Of a stretch of 64,000 nt of DNA, positions 1-8,569 are shown piece after piece; position 1 is the stretch's first letter, and every line of letters begins with the position of its first letter. The translations under genes and the position numbers were made by a program. Below the pieces are notes generated by a model that was not told the DNA's origin, ran no database searches, and saw only the letters and a list, made by a program, of their open reading frames with translations. Source of the stretch: a virus. The DNA lies in IMG/VR virus record IMGVR_UViG_3300010885_055964, positions 114,027-178,026 of that record, one strand, 5' to 3'.

Positions 1-513
1 TTTCCTCCTATCGAAGTCTTCGACAAGCAGGGAAATGTAATAGGTAAAACGATAGGCTCAAAAGGCGATTATCTATACGGATTTGATAATGTAGAGATGG
101 CATCATATTTGATAATAACAGAAGCGATATTCGACCAAAACACATTGGGCATACAATGTGTAGCATCAGGCGGATGTGATCTTACAGCGAATCAAATAAA
201 TAAGATAAAAATATTGGGTCCTAAAAAAGGCGTTATCCTATCACCAGATAATGATAATGCAGGAATAAGTAGCATAATACGTAATCGTAATTTATTAGAA
301 CCATTACAGGTGCCACTATTTTACAGTATACCACCCAAGTTACCATACACGATTAATGGAGAAACGAAACATACCAAAGACTGGAATGAGATTGGAGAAA
401 AGGTGGTCGGATTCGAAAGAGTGAGAGATTTACATGATCAAGGTATTAAAAAATTAACACTGCGTGAAGTTATTAAAATAAAAAGACTGCTCCCAAGAGG
501 AAAATCCAGATGA
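1..513 (+). CDS. DNA primase, TOPRIM-containing C-terminal part (5' end outside window)
   Basis: The reading frame is already open at base 1, so only the last 170 codons are visible. An acidic residue in the segment LIITEAIFD, followed by SPDNDNAG (D.D pair), fits the TOPRIM metal-binding fold of DnaG-type primases. The later DWNEIG segment is also commonly seen in phage primases. Such enzymes make RNA primers for lagging-strand synthesis with the replicative helicase. The internal ATG at base 97 is not the true start, because conserved-looking coding sequence precedes it. The next gene starts inside its stop codon. A topoisomerase-type TOPRIM protein is less likely given the short tail. Confidence 0.7.
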   Translation, partial: FPPIEVFDKQGNVIGKTIGSKGDYLYGFDNVEMASYLIITEAIFDQNTLGIQCVASGGCDLTANQINKIKILGPKKGVILSPDNDNAGISSIIRNRNLLEPLQVPLFYSIPPKLPYTINGETKHTKDWNEIGEKVVGFERVRDLHDQGIKKLTLREVIKIKRLLPRGKSR

Positions 514-749
514 AATGGGTATTGATAGATGACGAGTCCTACAAAGGACTTGGTGGATCTGATTCCGAGCACCAAATACAGACATATGCCTTTATGATAG
601 ATGGCATCGGGTGTATCGTGTTGGTTAAGACTATGACTAGTAGCTCTACTACATTCGTCACTGGAACAAAGATAGTCGACAATAAACTAGTTATAATGGA
701 TGGATATAGATATATGCCTGAAGATGTCTGGCCCCACCCTACGGTATGA
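510..749 (+). CDS. Hypothetical protein, 79 aa
   Basis: Unrecognised small protein. Its ATG overlaps the primase stop codon (ATGA), which implies translational coupling. It has no membrane segment or cysteine motif. The sequence is mixed, with a likely beta-rich centre. It ends 17 bases before the convergent end of the minus-strand baseplate gene. Confidence 0.6.
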   Translation: MKWVLIDDESYKGLGGSDSEHQIQTYAFMIDGIGCIVLVKTMTSSSTTFVTGTKIVDNKLVIMDGYRYMPEDVWPHPTV

Positions 750-765
750 AATTAAATAGTCAGTA

Positions 766-2085
766 TTACTTGCCTACTTTGCGAGCAACTGAATCATAAT
801 CAAATCTTGCACAATATAGATCTGTGTACCAGAATGCTCTGGTTAGCCTGTGGTGGAACCCATATACTACCCAGTTGCCAGTCATCCAGTAATGAGGTTT
901 ATCTATAAACGAGGTCTTACCTTTGGTCCAGTGGATGTATACTGTGTCTACACCTAACCCATCACAGTCTGACCATTCTCCATGCCCTATTATTTGAAAT
1001 TTTGCACGCATTACTGAATTGATCATATTCAAGTACATGCCCCGAGGTCGGCCGTCGATATAATCCTGATAATCAAGTCCTAGGTCACCAGCTGACCAAA
1101 TTTCAGGTATCCCAGAAATGGAGGACCATCCTACCCTTGGTGGGCCAGCCCCAAGCTCATCAGGAGGTTTTGAAAAACTCCTGTCCATACGAGTTTTGGC
1201 TATCAGCTTATTGGGAGTTCTACTGTCTTTGACGACTATTTTTCGCTCATCAGCATCAGTTACTTTATCAAGATATTGGCCAGAAATGGCACTGATGCCT
1301 TGTGTTATCAATTTAGTCTGGGTTAGAGATAGGCCATGATCAGCTAATAAATCCCATGTTTTGATATCTGAATGATTTTTATCAGCTAATAAAGTATAAT
1401 ACCCCCTTTGTTGTGACTTAAAGTCAGCTTGTTCTTTAAGTTCTAGACGAAAATCGTTAGGATTAAACATCCAGTGTGTCTTGCCTTTTGTTATGGACGA
1501 AGACCAGTCTATCATCGAAGCTATAAATGTCTTAGGATCCTGTCTATGCAACCACCATTTATTGTTTTGATCATCAATGGTTTGGCTGATAGACAGGTCT
1601 ATGTTAGGTGCATAGTCGTTAATCACTTGCTTAATCACATCGCTGGCTCTGCCTTTATATGCCTGACCGCCTGCATCTCCCATATTAAGATAGTATGACG
1701 GTGGATCAATGGCGACGAACTCCAGAACGCCCTTGTCAGAACTATCAGAACTGCTATGTTTGAGAGTCAAAAGGCATGCCTGTTTGACTTTAGTAGCACT
1801 TTCAGGATATTTAGCCTCATTTTCAGGACCCCATCTAAGCTGGAATTTGACTTTGACACCCTTACTGGCATCTCTAGTGTTTTCGAAATAACCAGAATCG
1901 ATAAGGGAATCTAATCTATTAAAATTAGTGTCAAAGAATTTACCTCTGATAATATAGCCACCGTTCACCATGGCCTTATATTCAAATGAAGATAACAGTG
2001 GGCCTAGATCGGTAAAAGGAGAGCCGGAATCGAAATCAAATGTTAAGTAGACTTGAGGCCTAGATTGTGCTTGAGTAGTTGACAT
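766..2085 (-). CDS. Putative baseplate hub protein (gp27/VgrG-hub-like)
   Basis: A 439-residue protein on the opposite strand to the rest of the tail cluster. The central stretch (about residues 140-215) has the layout typical of gp27-like hub proteins: an RASDVIKQVINDYAP helix, then a WWLHRQDP segment and FIASMIDWSSS. This is followed by a predicted beta-rich domain and a tryptophan-rich C-terminus. In T4 the hub trimer sits between the tail tube and the spike. Its neighbours (tape measure, gp53, spike) support a tail role. The hub assignment rests on pattern only, and another baseplate component is possible. Confidence 0.55.
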   Translation of the reverse strand: MSTTQAQSRPQVYLTFDFDSGSPFTDLGPLLSSFEYKAMVNGGYIIRGKFFDTNFNRLDSLIDSGYFENTRDASKGVKVKFQLRWGPENEAKYPESATKVKQACLLTLKHSSSDSSDKGVLEFVAIDPPSYYLNMGDAGGQAYKGRASDVIKQVINDYAPNIDLSISQTIDDQNNKWWLHRQDPKTFIASMIDWSSSITKGKTHWMFNPNDFRLELKEQADFKSQQRGYYTLLADKNHSDIKTWDLLADHGLSLTQTKLITQGISAISGQYLDKVTDADERKIVVKDSRTPNKLIAKTRMDRSFSKPPDELGAGPPRVGWSSISGIPEIWSAGDLGLDYQDYIDGRPRGMYLNMINSVMRAKFQIIGHGEWSDCDGLGVDTVYIHWTKGKTSFIDKPHYWMTGNWVVYGFHHRLTRAFWYTDLYCARFDYDSVARKVGK

Positions 2086-2371
2086 GGAATTATATTACAT
2101 CCTATATAATGCTAAAGGTAAAAGTCCAAGATATTTACTAGTATTTCCACTAGGTAGTAGAAATAACAAGCTATGCATGATAGACACTACTGGCATGTCA
2201 AAGACAGAGATAAGCCGGGTCAAGTCAGCCATTCAAGACTTGGGTGCATTATCTTTGGAGGACAAGCTAGATTGGGCTAGTAAGCAGATTCCTAATGCTT
2301 TTAAGCGAGGCTACAAGGAGATATCGAATAGTAATTATAGAATTATTAGCATGCACAGTATTCACAAATAA
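2084..2371 (+). CDS. Hypothetical protein, 95 aa
   Basis: Unrecognised. The ATG overlaps the start codon of the divergent hub gene, leaving no room for a promoter of its own and no visible Shine-Dalgarno sequence. A downstream ATG inside the frame could be the real start. The protein has a beta-rich start and a lysine-rich end. Confidence 0.45.
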   Translation: MELYYILYNAKGKSPRYLLVFPLGSRNNKLCMIDTTGMSKTEISRVKSAIQDLGALSLEDKLDWASKQIPNAFKRGYKEISNSNYRIISMHSIHK

Positions 2372-2405
2372 TCCCATCGGTGTAACAAAGTGGTAGGAGG
2401 ATGAC

Positions 2406-2759
2406 ATGAGTTTTACACCATACTTTGACAGTGATATCAAAGAGACCATCGACAACCAATCCATGCACGATTGGGTAGAGATGATCCGTGTTGCAAATAT
2501 GCAGCAGTTGAATGAGTACCACCAAGATCTGGTCACTGAGAGTCAGATCGACCCGGCCTTTAAGAGGTCCAAGATCTTCCGCGTTGGCTGCAAAGCCATC
2601 GCTAGGGGTCTCCAACGTTGCCGACAACGTGGCGAATATCTGGTAGAGGATGTAGGCCAGCCGATTACTTTAGCGGGGGTGATTAGTTCTGCGATGAAGG
2701 GCTGGATCATCGGTGATGAATTCGCCAAGCGTTGGTCTGGTGAACGGTCTGGCTTCTAA
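2406..2759 (+). CDS. Hypothetical protein, 117 aa
   Basis: Unrecognised soluble helical protein. A strong ribosome binding site (AGGAGG) lies just upstream of the ATG. Codon use is richer in G and C than in its neighbours, as is also seen in the capsid gene, so it may be highly expressed. It lies immediately before the tape-measure gene and could be a tail chaperone or assembly factor, but no motif shows that. Confidence 0.6.
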   Translation: MSFTPYFDSDIKETIDNQSMHDWVEMIRVANMQQLNEYHQDLVTESQIDPAFKRSKIFRVGCKAIARGLQRCRQRGEYLVEDVGQPITLAGVISSAMKGWIIGDEFAKRWSGERSGF

Positions 2760-2827
2760 TGTCCATCGATCGTTTGGCTAGTTGAGAACTGCTAATAGTA
2801 TTATATATAGATTATAGACTGTACATA

Positions 2828-2836
2828 TCAAAAATA
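2828..2836 (+). promoter_or_regulatory. Candidate late-promoter element (TCAAAAATA)
   Basis: A variant of the TCAAATATA motif found before several other genes, placed 25 bases upstream of the tape-measure ATG. The same spacing is seen at 40264 and 43512. Function is inferred only from recurrence and position. Confidence 0.35.
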
Positions 2837-2852
2837 CTCTAAGGAGTAAGAT

Positions 2853-5800
2853 ATGGCAGTCGATCCGAATGTATATGCGCTGTCTCTACAGCTGCAATTA
2901 GATTCTGCAGAAGCATTCGCTTCTTTAGATAGTTTTGGTAAAGCTGCTAACGATATGGAGCAGCAGGTATCCAAAGCTGCGCAGGGTGTTATTAACACCA
3001 TATCTAATAATATAGATGATATGGCCATGAAATTATCTCAGGTGGCCGCGTCCGGTAATGAAGGATTTGATTCGGCCAGTACCACTTTAGATTCGTTGTC
3101 TGCCAAGTTCATAAGCATGGCCCAGAGTGGGGCGGCTAGTTTGGATGATATAAATGAGCGACTTAAAGTGCTTAGTGATATAGATCAATTATCAGATAAG
3201 ACTGAAAAACATATGAAATTGGAGAAGAAATACTCTGATGACATGCTAAAGTTTTATGCTAAATTGCAAAAGGATATAACTAATAAGAATAAGTTACATC
3301 AATCAGAAAATACATTGGTCGGCGACGAGGGCGAGTTATTACGTGAAAATGGGGATATTATCGGCAAAAACACAAGAAAAATAGATTTAGCTAATCAAGC
3401 ATACAAAGCGATTGAGCAGCAAGTAACAGCTTTGAAAGCTGCGATCGTAGCGATTGATAGTGAAGCTGAAAATTTTGTGCAGACTAATTATAGGGCCTAT
3501 GGTTCACAATATGGCTTGTTACAGAATGCGATGATGCTATCTGGTGAATATGGTGCATTGCGTAAGACCACCATCGAAGCATATAAAGCACTCGCTAATG
3601 TACGGACCCCGAAAGAAGAGATAGATGGTCTGGCAGGAATAATATCTCAGGCTAATCGTTACACAGGTGTATCAGCTGAGACAATGGCTGAGTACACTCT
3701 GCGTTTGAGACAGGCTGGTCTGAGTGGTACTCAAACTACGCAGCAGATCAAGCTAATGACGTCGGCTATGCGTGTGTACGGACTAACAACGGCTGATGTA
3801 AATGGTCTGATGAATACTAGTGCTACATCAGCATTAGCCTTAGGCGAAATGTTTGGCGGGATCGATACAGATAAAGTGGAGGAAAGCAGGTTAGTATTTG
3901 CTGGTATGGCAAAGCAAATAGGGGTCAGCACAGCAGAAGCGGCCAAATTCTTCGAAACAATGGCTACTGATGCAATGGCCATGCAGATGTTCGGCGCTTA
4001 CGCTGATATGCAGATAAACAGCGCAGAAGATCTACAGCAAGCCATGGTTAAAGCAGGCGTGAAGACTCATGAAAGTATGGCTGAATTAAAAGCTGACTTG
4101 GCTGCTGGAGATATTGGGCAGGCAGAATTTAATATTAGAAGACGACAAATGATAGATCTATATTATGCAGGCAACGAGGCTGCATTTAGAGCTTCGATGG
4201 AACTAGGAAAAGAGGCTAAACAATTAGGATTAACAGGTGAAGCTGCATCTGATTATGGTGATATAGCTAAAAAATTAAGAAAAGATGCGATAGACCCTTG
4301 GAGCGAATCGAATAGGACTTTGACAGCTCAGTTAAGATTATTATATAACACACTACATGGTTTGATCGGACCAGTTATAGTCAGCATATCCGAAGGATTA
4401 ATGTATCTAATGATGGCAGTCAATGCAGTTATTATACCTATATTAAGGTTTATCGTAGGTCTAGGTGAGCTGTGGGCCGCGATGGAGAAATGGCCTATTA
4501 TAGGATATTTATTCTCTACCATAAGAATAGGTTTCTCCATTTTGTTGGGGTTAGTAGGTGTGCTGGCTATGGCTGGCTTATCGTTAATCACATTTGCATC
4601 ATTATTCGCAGGTGCTACTAATATAGTTAGAGGAGCATTAAATATAATTCGTTATGTGGGTAGAGCCATAATAGAAGTAGCACAGGCTTTAGGGCAGGGC
4701 ATAGCTGCCATATTATCCGGCATAGGACAAGGGCTGGCAGCATTGGGAACCGCAGTACGGCCTGTAATAGTGCCGTTGTTGCAATTATGTTTTGCGGTGC
4801 TGCTGGTAGGTGCTGGCTTTTACATGATGGGCCTTGGTATGGCCGCTGCAGCCCAACATGGATGGGCAGCAGTTGGTATGCTGGCAGCTATGACTGTCGC
4901 TATAATCACACTAATGGTGGCATTCGCATTAATAGCAGCAGTTGCTGCGCCTGTCATACCTTTAATGATTAGCCTATCAATAGTGGCACTAACATTAGGT
5001 GCTGCAGTAATGCTCGCTGGTCTGGGCATGTACATGATGGGGATGGCTGTTGAGAGCATAGCTAACTATGGACTACAAGCAGCAGCAGCGATACCAGCAT
5101 TGGCACTTGGATTGCTAGCGTTAGGAGGAGTTGGTTATGTGGCTTCGTTAGGAATATTGGCACTAGCTGCGGCGATGTTGGCTTTAGCCATACCAGTCTT
5201 GTTGATTGGTGTAGGATTATCACTGCTATCAGCAGCTATAGATTCTATCCAAGTTGATAACTTGGCGCCAATGGCTGAGGCCCTGCTTGAATCAGCTTAC
5301 TATTTCATACAAGCTGGTTTATTATTGATACCTGCTGCAGTAATGTTAATAGTTGGCTCTGCAGGAATACTAATAGCATCAGCAATATTAGCAGCAGCTG
5401 GAGCTGCTGTAGCAATTGCTGTGCCAGTGGTAGCAGTGGCAGGAGCTGCTTTAGTAGTGGCTGCTGCGTTGTTGCTAGCTGGTTCGGTGATGGTGTTTAT
5501 TTCTGGATTAATGTTGTCGGTGGGTTCAACAATGTTGTTAGCTGGGGCCGCCATATTAACACCTGCTTCGTCTTTGATAATTGCCTCTGCTTTTATTATA
5601 GGCGCGGCTGGTTATGCTTTATCAGCTGCTGTTGGGCCGTTGTTAATAGGTGCCACTGCATTATTCACAGCTGCAGCATTGGTATTAGCGTCCGGAGGTT
5701 CAATACTGGTAGGGGCATCAATGCTATTGAGGGGTGCTAATATATTATCGACAGCATCTGAAGCATTGTTAAACGCATCAACACAGGCGATGTCTGCCGC

Positions 5801-7664
5801 ATCTATGCTATCAGATGCAATGATCATACTGCTACCAGCATCTTTAAAGACCGTAGTATCAGGGGCCTTGTTGTTAATAGGTGCTGGCTTGATATTGGGT
5901 GCTTCAATCGCATTATCGATATCTGCTCTAGCATTGGCAGCGGTCGGTACTTTAGTAATTATAGCTGCAGCATCAATTCTATATGCTTCTGTAGCATTGT
6001 CGATAGCGGCTGTGGCGTTAACAGTAGCAGCAGCCTTAATGATATCCGGTTCTGGTATAATGTATATGGCTGCTATTACTTATTTGATAGCTTCTGAAGC
6101 TTTACTATCAGCGGCTAATAAACTGGTTCCAGCAGCTGAACAATTATATTTAGCTGCTACTAATTTATTACCTGCTGCAGCGATGTTGTTGGTATCTGCA
6201 TTCTTGATGTTATCTTCTATCCCAGCATTCGTGACCGCATCCATCGGTTATTTAGTAGCATCTTCTATCTTGTACTTAGCATCTAGCATTTTGTCTGAAG
6301 CATCGATCATGCTTTATGCAGCTGCTGAGAATATATTGCCCGCATCAGCTATGTTAGCTGCAGCAAGCGGATTTCTGTTGGTTGGGGCAAACATTATATT
6401 CTTAGCTGCTCCAATATTATTGATTGGTTCAGGCATATTATTGATCGCATCTTTGGTGTTGCTACCAGCTTCGATAGTGCTGGGCTTAGCCTCGAGTATA
6501 CTATTACCCGCCTCCACCATGCTGTTCATTTCCAGCATATACTTGTTATTAGGGGCAACTGCACTATTAACTGGGTCGACTATACTAATAACAGGTGCTG
6601 CTATATTAGCAGTAGCCTCAGTTGCTTTACTATTCACTTTACCAATAATCATGTCGGCAGCAGTCGGCATAGTCGTAGCTGCATCAGTGTTACTAGTCGG
6701 GTCGACATTGTTAATTGCGGGTGCTATGTTATTGGCCGTTGCCTCAATAGTAATGCTGTCTGGTGCGACGACTATGTTTATGGCGAGTGCTATTCTTTTA
6801 ATAGCTAGCCCTCTTTTGATTATGGCATCTAGCGGCATGCTGATAGGTGCCTACATTTTAATCTCTTCTTCATTGGTATTGGTGAGTGGTGCAGTGGCTT
6901 TAATGGCCGCATCTTTGATCATGCTACCAGCAGCACTGATTCTTTATTTTGCATTGTCGATAGTGTCTAGTGCGACGTCTAGATTCAAGCAATCCATTTC
7001 TGACATTGGCATAATGGGTAACGGGCTTAGGATGATGGCTCAGTCATTTACTGCACTGTCAAATTTATCGTTGCGAGGATTTAGTAAGACCATAGACGAT
7101 GCACTATCGGCGATGCCAGGCATAAAAAAGCTAGCCACTGAACTATCATCCTCAGCTGATTTGTTACAGAATGCTGCTGATAAATTCACAAAACCTGTTG
7201 ATCAAATATCTGAGAGTTTACAGCGACTTGGTACCACACTGGCTAGTGTTGGTAACCAAGGTCTCACAGTGCAAGCTGACATGGATAAAGTCAGCGCTCT
7301 ATTAGATGAATACTCCACGCTATTAGAAGGCGCAGCACAACGGATAGAGATAGCTGTGGCTACAAAGGCTCAGCCTGCTATGGCTACAGCTCGAGATGAA
7401 GGTCTGGAACAGACAGTAAGATCCGAAGCGATTAATACAGTACAGGTAATGGATAAGAGAGAAGGAAGCGCAGAATCGAATGATATGTCTTACGAAACTA
7501 GTATGTCTCAAATAGAAATACTAAAAAGCATAAATGAAAAGATGGATAATATGGGCAATACAGCAGATGTAAAAGAAATAATATCCATATTGATGGGTTA
7601 TTTGCCTAATTTAGGCACAGGGTCGGAAGGTTTAACGACTGAATTTAACTCTTGGCTAAAATAA
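2853..7664 (+). CDS. Tail tape-measure protein
   Basis: A 1603-residue protein in the middle of the tail genes, with ATG behind a good AAGGAG site. Residues 1-490 are soluble, helical and alanine-rich, with long coiled-coil-like stretches. Residues 500-1370 are nearly free of charged residues and follow a seven-residue hydrophobic pattern. The last 230 residues are soluble again. Tape-measure proteins fix tail length and sit inside the tube, and hydrophobic segments in them are known. At about 1.5 angstrom per residue, this length would allow a tail of up to about 240 nm, which is an inference. The large size, position before gp53 and spike, and lack of any enzyme motif make the call fairly safe. 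Confidence 0.8.
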   Translation: MAVDPNVYALSLQLQLDSAEAFASLDSFGKAANDMEQQVSKAAQGVINTISNNIDDMAMKLSQVAASGNEGFDSASTTLDSLSAKFISMAQSGAASLDDINERLKVLSDIDQLSDKTEKHMKLEKKYSDDMLKFYAKLQKDITNKNKLHQSENTLVGDEGELLRENGDIIGKNTRKIDLANQAYKAIEQQVTALKAAIVAIDSEAENFVQTNYRAYGSQYGLLQNAMMLSGEYGALRKTTIEAYKALANVRTPKEEIDGLAGIISQANRYTGVSAETMAEYTLRLRQAGLSGTQTTQQIKLMTSAMRVYGLTTADVNGLMNTSATSALALGEMFGGIDTDKVEESRLVFAGMAKQIGVSTAEAAKFFETMATDAMAMQMFGAYADMQINSAEDLQQAMVKAGVKTHESMAELKADLAAGDIGQAEFNIRRRQMIDLYYAGNEAAFRASMELGKEAKQLGLTGEAASDYGDIAKKLRKDAIDPWSESNRTLTAQLRLLYNTLHGLIGPVIVSISEGLMYLMMAVNAVIIPILRFIVGLGELWAAMEKWPIIGYLFSTIRIGFSILLGLVGVLAMAGLSLITFASLFAGATNIVRGALNIIRYVGRAIIEVAQALGQGIAAILSGIGQGLAALGTAVRPVIVPLLQLCFAVLLVGAGFYMMGLGMAAAAQHGWAAVGMLAAMTVAIITLMVAFALIAAVAAPVIPLMISLSIVALTLGAAVMLAGLGMYMMGMAVESIANYGLQAAAAIPALALGLLALGGVGYVASLGILALAAAMLALAIPVLLIGVGLSLLSAAIDSIQVDNLAPMAEALLESAYYFIQAGLLLIPAAVMLIVGSAGILIASAILAAAGAAVAIAVPVVAVAGAALVVAAALLLAGSVMVFISGLMLSVGSTMLLAGAAILTPASSLIIASAFIIGAAGYALSAAVGPLLIGATALFTAAALVLASGGSILVGASMLLRGANILSTASEALLNASTQAMSAASMLSDAMIILLPASLKTVVSGALLLIGAGLILGASIALSISALALAAVGTLVIIAAASILYASVALSIAAVALTVAAALMISGSGIMYMAAITYLIASEALLSAANKLVPAAEQLYLAATNLLPAAAMLLVSAFLMLSSIPAFVTASIGYLVASSILYLASSILSEASIMLYAAAENILPASAMLAAASGFLLVGANIIFLAAPILLIGSGILLIASLVLLPASIVLGLASSILLPASTMLFISSIYLLLGATALLTGSTILITGAAILAVASVALLFTLPIIMSAAVGIVVAASVLLVGSTLLIAGAMLLAVASIVMLSGATTMFMASAILLIASPLLIMASSGMLIGAYILISSSLVLVSGAVALMAASLIMLPAALILYFALSIVSSATSRFKQSISDIGIMGNGLRMMAQSFTALSNLSLRGFSKTIDDALSAMPGIKKLATELSSSADLLQNAADKFTKPVDQISESLQRLGTTLASVGNQGLTVQADMDKVSALLDEYSTLLEGAAQRIEIAVATKAQPAMATARDEGLEQTVRSEAINTVQVMDKREGSAESNDMSYETSMSQIEILKSINEKMDNMGNTADVKEIISILMGYLPNLGTGSEGLTTEFNSWLK
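4353..6960 (+). repeat. Heptad-patterned hydrophobic repeat region inside the tape measure
   Basis: For about 870 residues the protein repeats a seven-residue pattern close to x-h-L-h-x-[AG]-[SA], as in the successive units ILLIASL, VLLPASI, VLGLASS and ILLPAST. Charged residues are almost absent. In the DNA this is a 21-base periodicity with strong third-position variation, so it is an old, protein-level repeat and not a recent tandem array. Confidence 0.7.
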
Positions 7665-7674
7665 GGAGTTAGTA

Positions 7675-8241
7675 ATGGGAGTATTTTATACTGGACATGA
7701 TATAGCATTAGCCGAGGAATGTGAGCTACAATTACCGGACGGACAATTCGTCAATTTTCAGTTCGCTCCAAGAATATTATCAGACAATAGAAAGGGAAAT
7801 TGGAACGAAGGGGAACAGCGGGGCAAAGAACCTGTGGCTGTTTTTCAGAATTCAGGCCAAAGAGAGATGACCATGTCTTGGTGCTATATAGTAGATGGGG
7901 CTAATTGGACTACTGAAGCAGTCGTATATGAAATAAAGAGGATAAGAGGATATTTCGCGAACGTGTTAGAGCCAAATGCTGAACAAAGGTCACTAATATG
8001 TGGGTTTAAATATGGGTTATACGGAAATCAACAAAGGTTTTCAGCAAGAATTAAATCAATAGATGTAAAGCATGGTGATACTTTGGTTATACCGAGTGTC
8101 GGAGGAATTCCAGACACTACTAAGGCTTTTCCATTAAAATCCGACATAACTATCGATTTGAGATTATGGACTAAAGGTGGTGATAGAAAAGTGCAGGATT
8201 TAAAAGGATTGATTACTAAAGAGACAGTTGACTGGTACTAG
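7675..8241 (+). CDS. Putative baseplate/tube-initiator protein (CIS tube-like)
   Basis: A 188-residue beta-rich protein behind AAGGAG, between the tape measure and gp53. The N-terminal part (a FQFAPRIL segment, then a W.EGEQRGKEP stretch and FQNSGQREMTMSW) resembles the N-terminal tube-like domain of contractile-injection-system baseplate proteins. Those proteins initiate the tube on the hub, like T4 gp48/gp54. The family call is tentative. The position strongly supports a baseplate or tail-tube role. Confidence 0.5.
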   Translation: MGVFYTGHDIALAEECELQLPDGQFVNFQFAPRILSDNRKGNWNEGEQRGKEPVAVFQNSGQREMTMSWCYIVDGANWTTEAVVYEIKRIRGYFANVLEPNAEQRSLICGFKYGLYGNQQRFSARIKSIDVKHGDTLVIPSVGGIPDTTKAFPLKSDITIDLRLWTKGGDRKVQDLKGLITKETVDWY

Positions 8242-8251
8242 GAGATAAAAA

Positions 8252-8569
8252 ATGGCGGAATTCGACGAGTTTTCCAGATATAGATCCACCGAGCCTATAT
8301 TTTATGATGATAATGAGACATTAGGCACGTGGGCCAAACCAGCTTTCTTATTAAATAGACCTAAAGAAGATCAAATCGGAGTATTTAGGGTAACATCAGC
8401 TGTTGAAGGCAGACCAGATAAAATAGCCAATCAATTGTATGGTTCTCCACTGTTGGATTGGGTGCTGATCTCCTTCAACAATGCTAGGTCTGTTCTCAAT
8501 TGGCCAAAGTCTGGTACCGCTATAGAATATCCGATTAAGTCAATCGTGATCCCGGAGATCGTTGGATGA
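8252..8569 (+). CDS. 53: Baseplate wedge protein gp53-like
   Basis: A 105-residue protein matching the T4 gp53 layout. The segment FRVTSAVEGRPDKIANQLYG is followed by LDWVLISFNN and a short beta end reaching a VIP motif, the LysM-like pattern of this wedge protein. In T4, gp53 joins wedges around the hub. Its end overlaps the next gene by four bases (ATGA), so the two are co-translated. Confidence 0.8.
   Translation: MAEFDEFSRYRSTEPIFYDDNETLGTWAKPAFLLNRPKEDQIGVFRVTSAVEGRPDKIANQLYGSPLLDWVLISFNNARSVLNWPKSGTAIEYPIKSIVIPEIVG

Noticed and set aside
5300-6838. Several long minus-strand frames inside the tape-measure gene
   Set aside because: They mirror the alanine/leucine-rich repeat codons of the plus-strand gene, lack ribosome binding sites, and read as low-complexity Ala/Asn/Ile.
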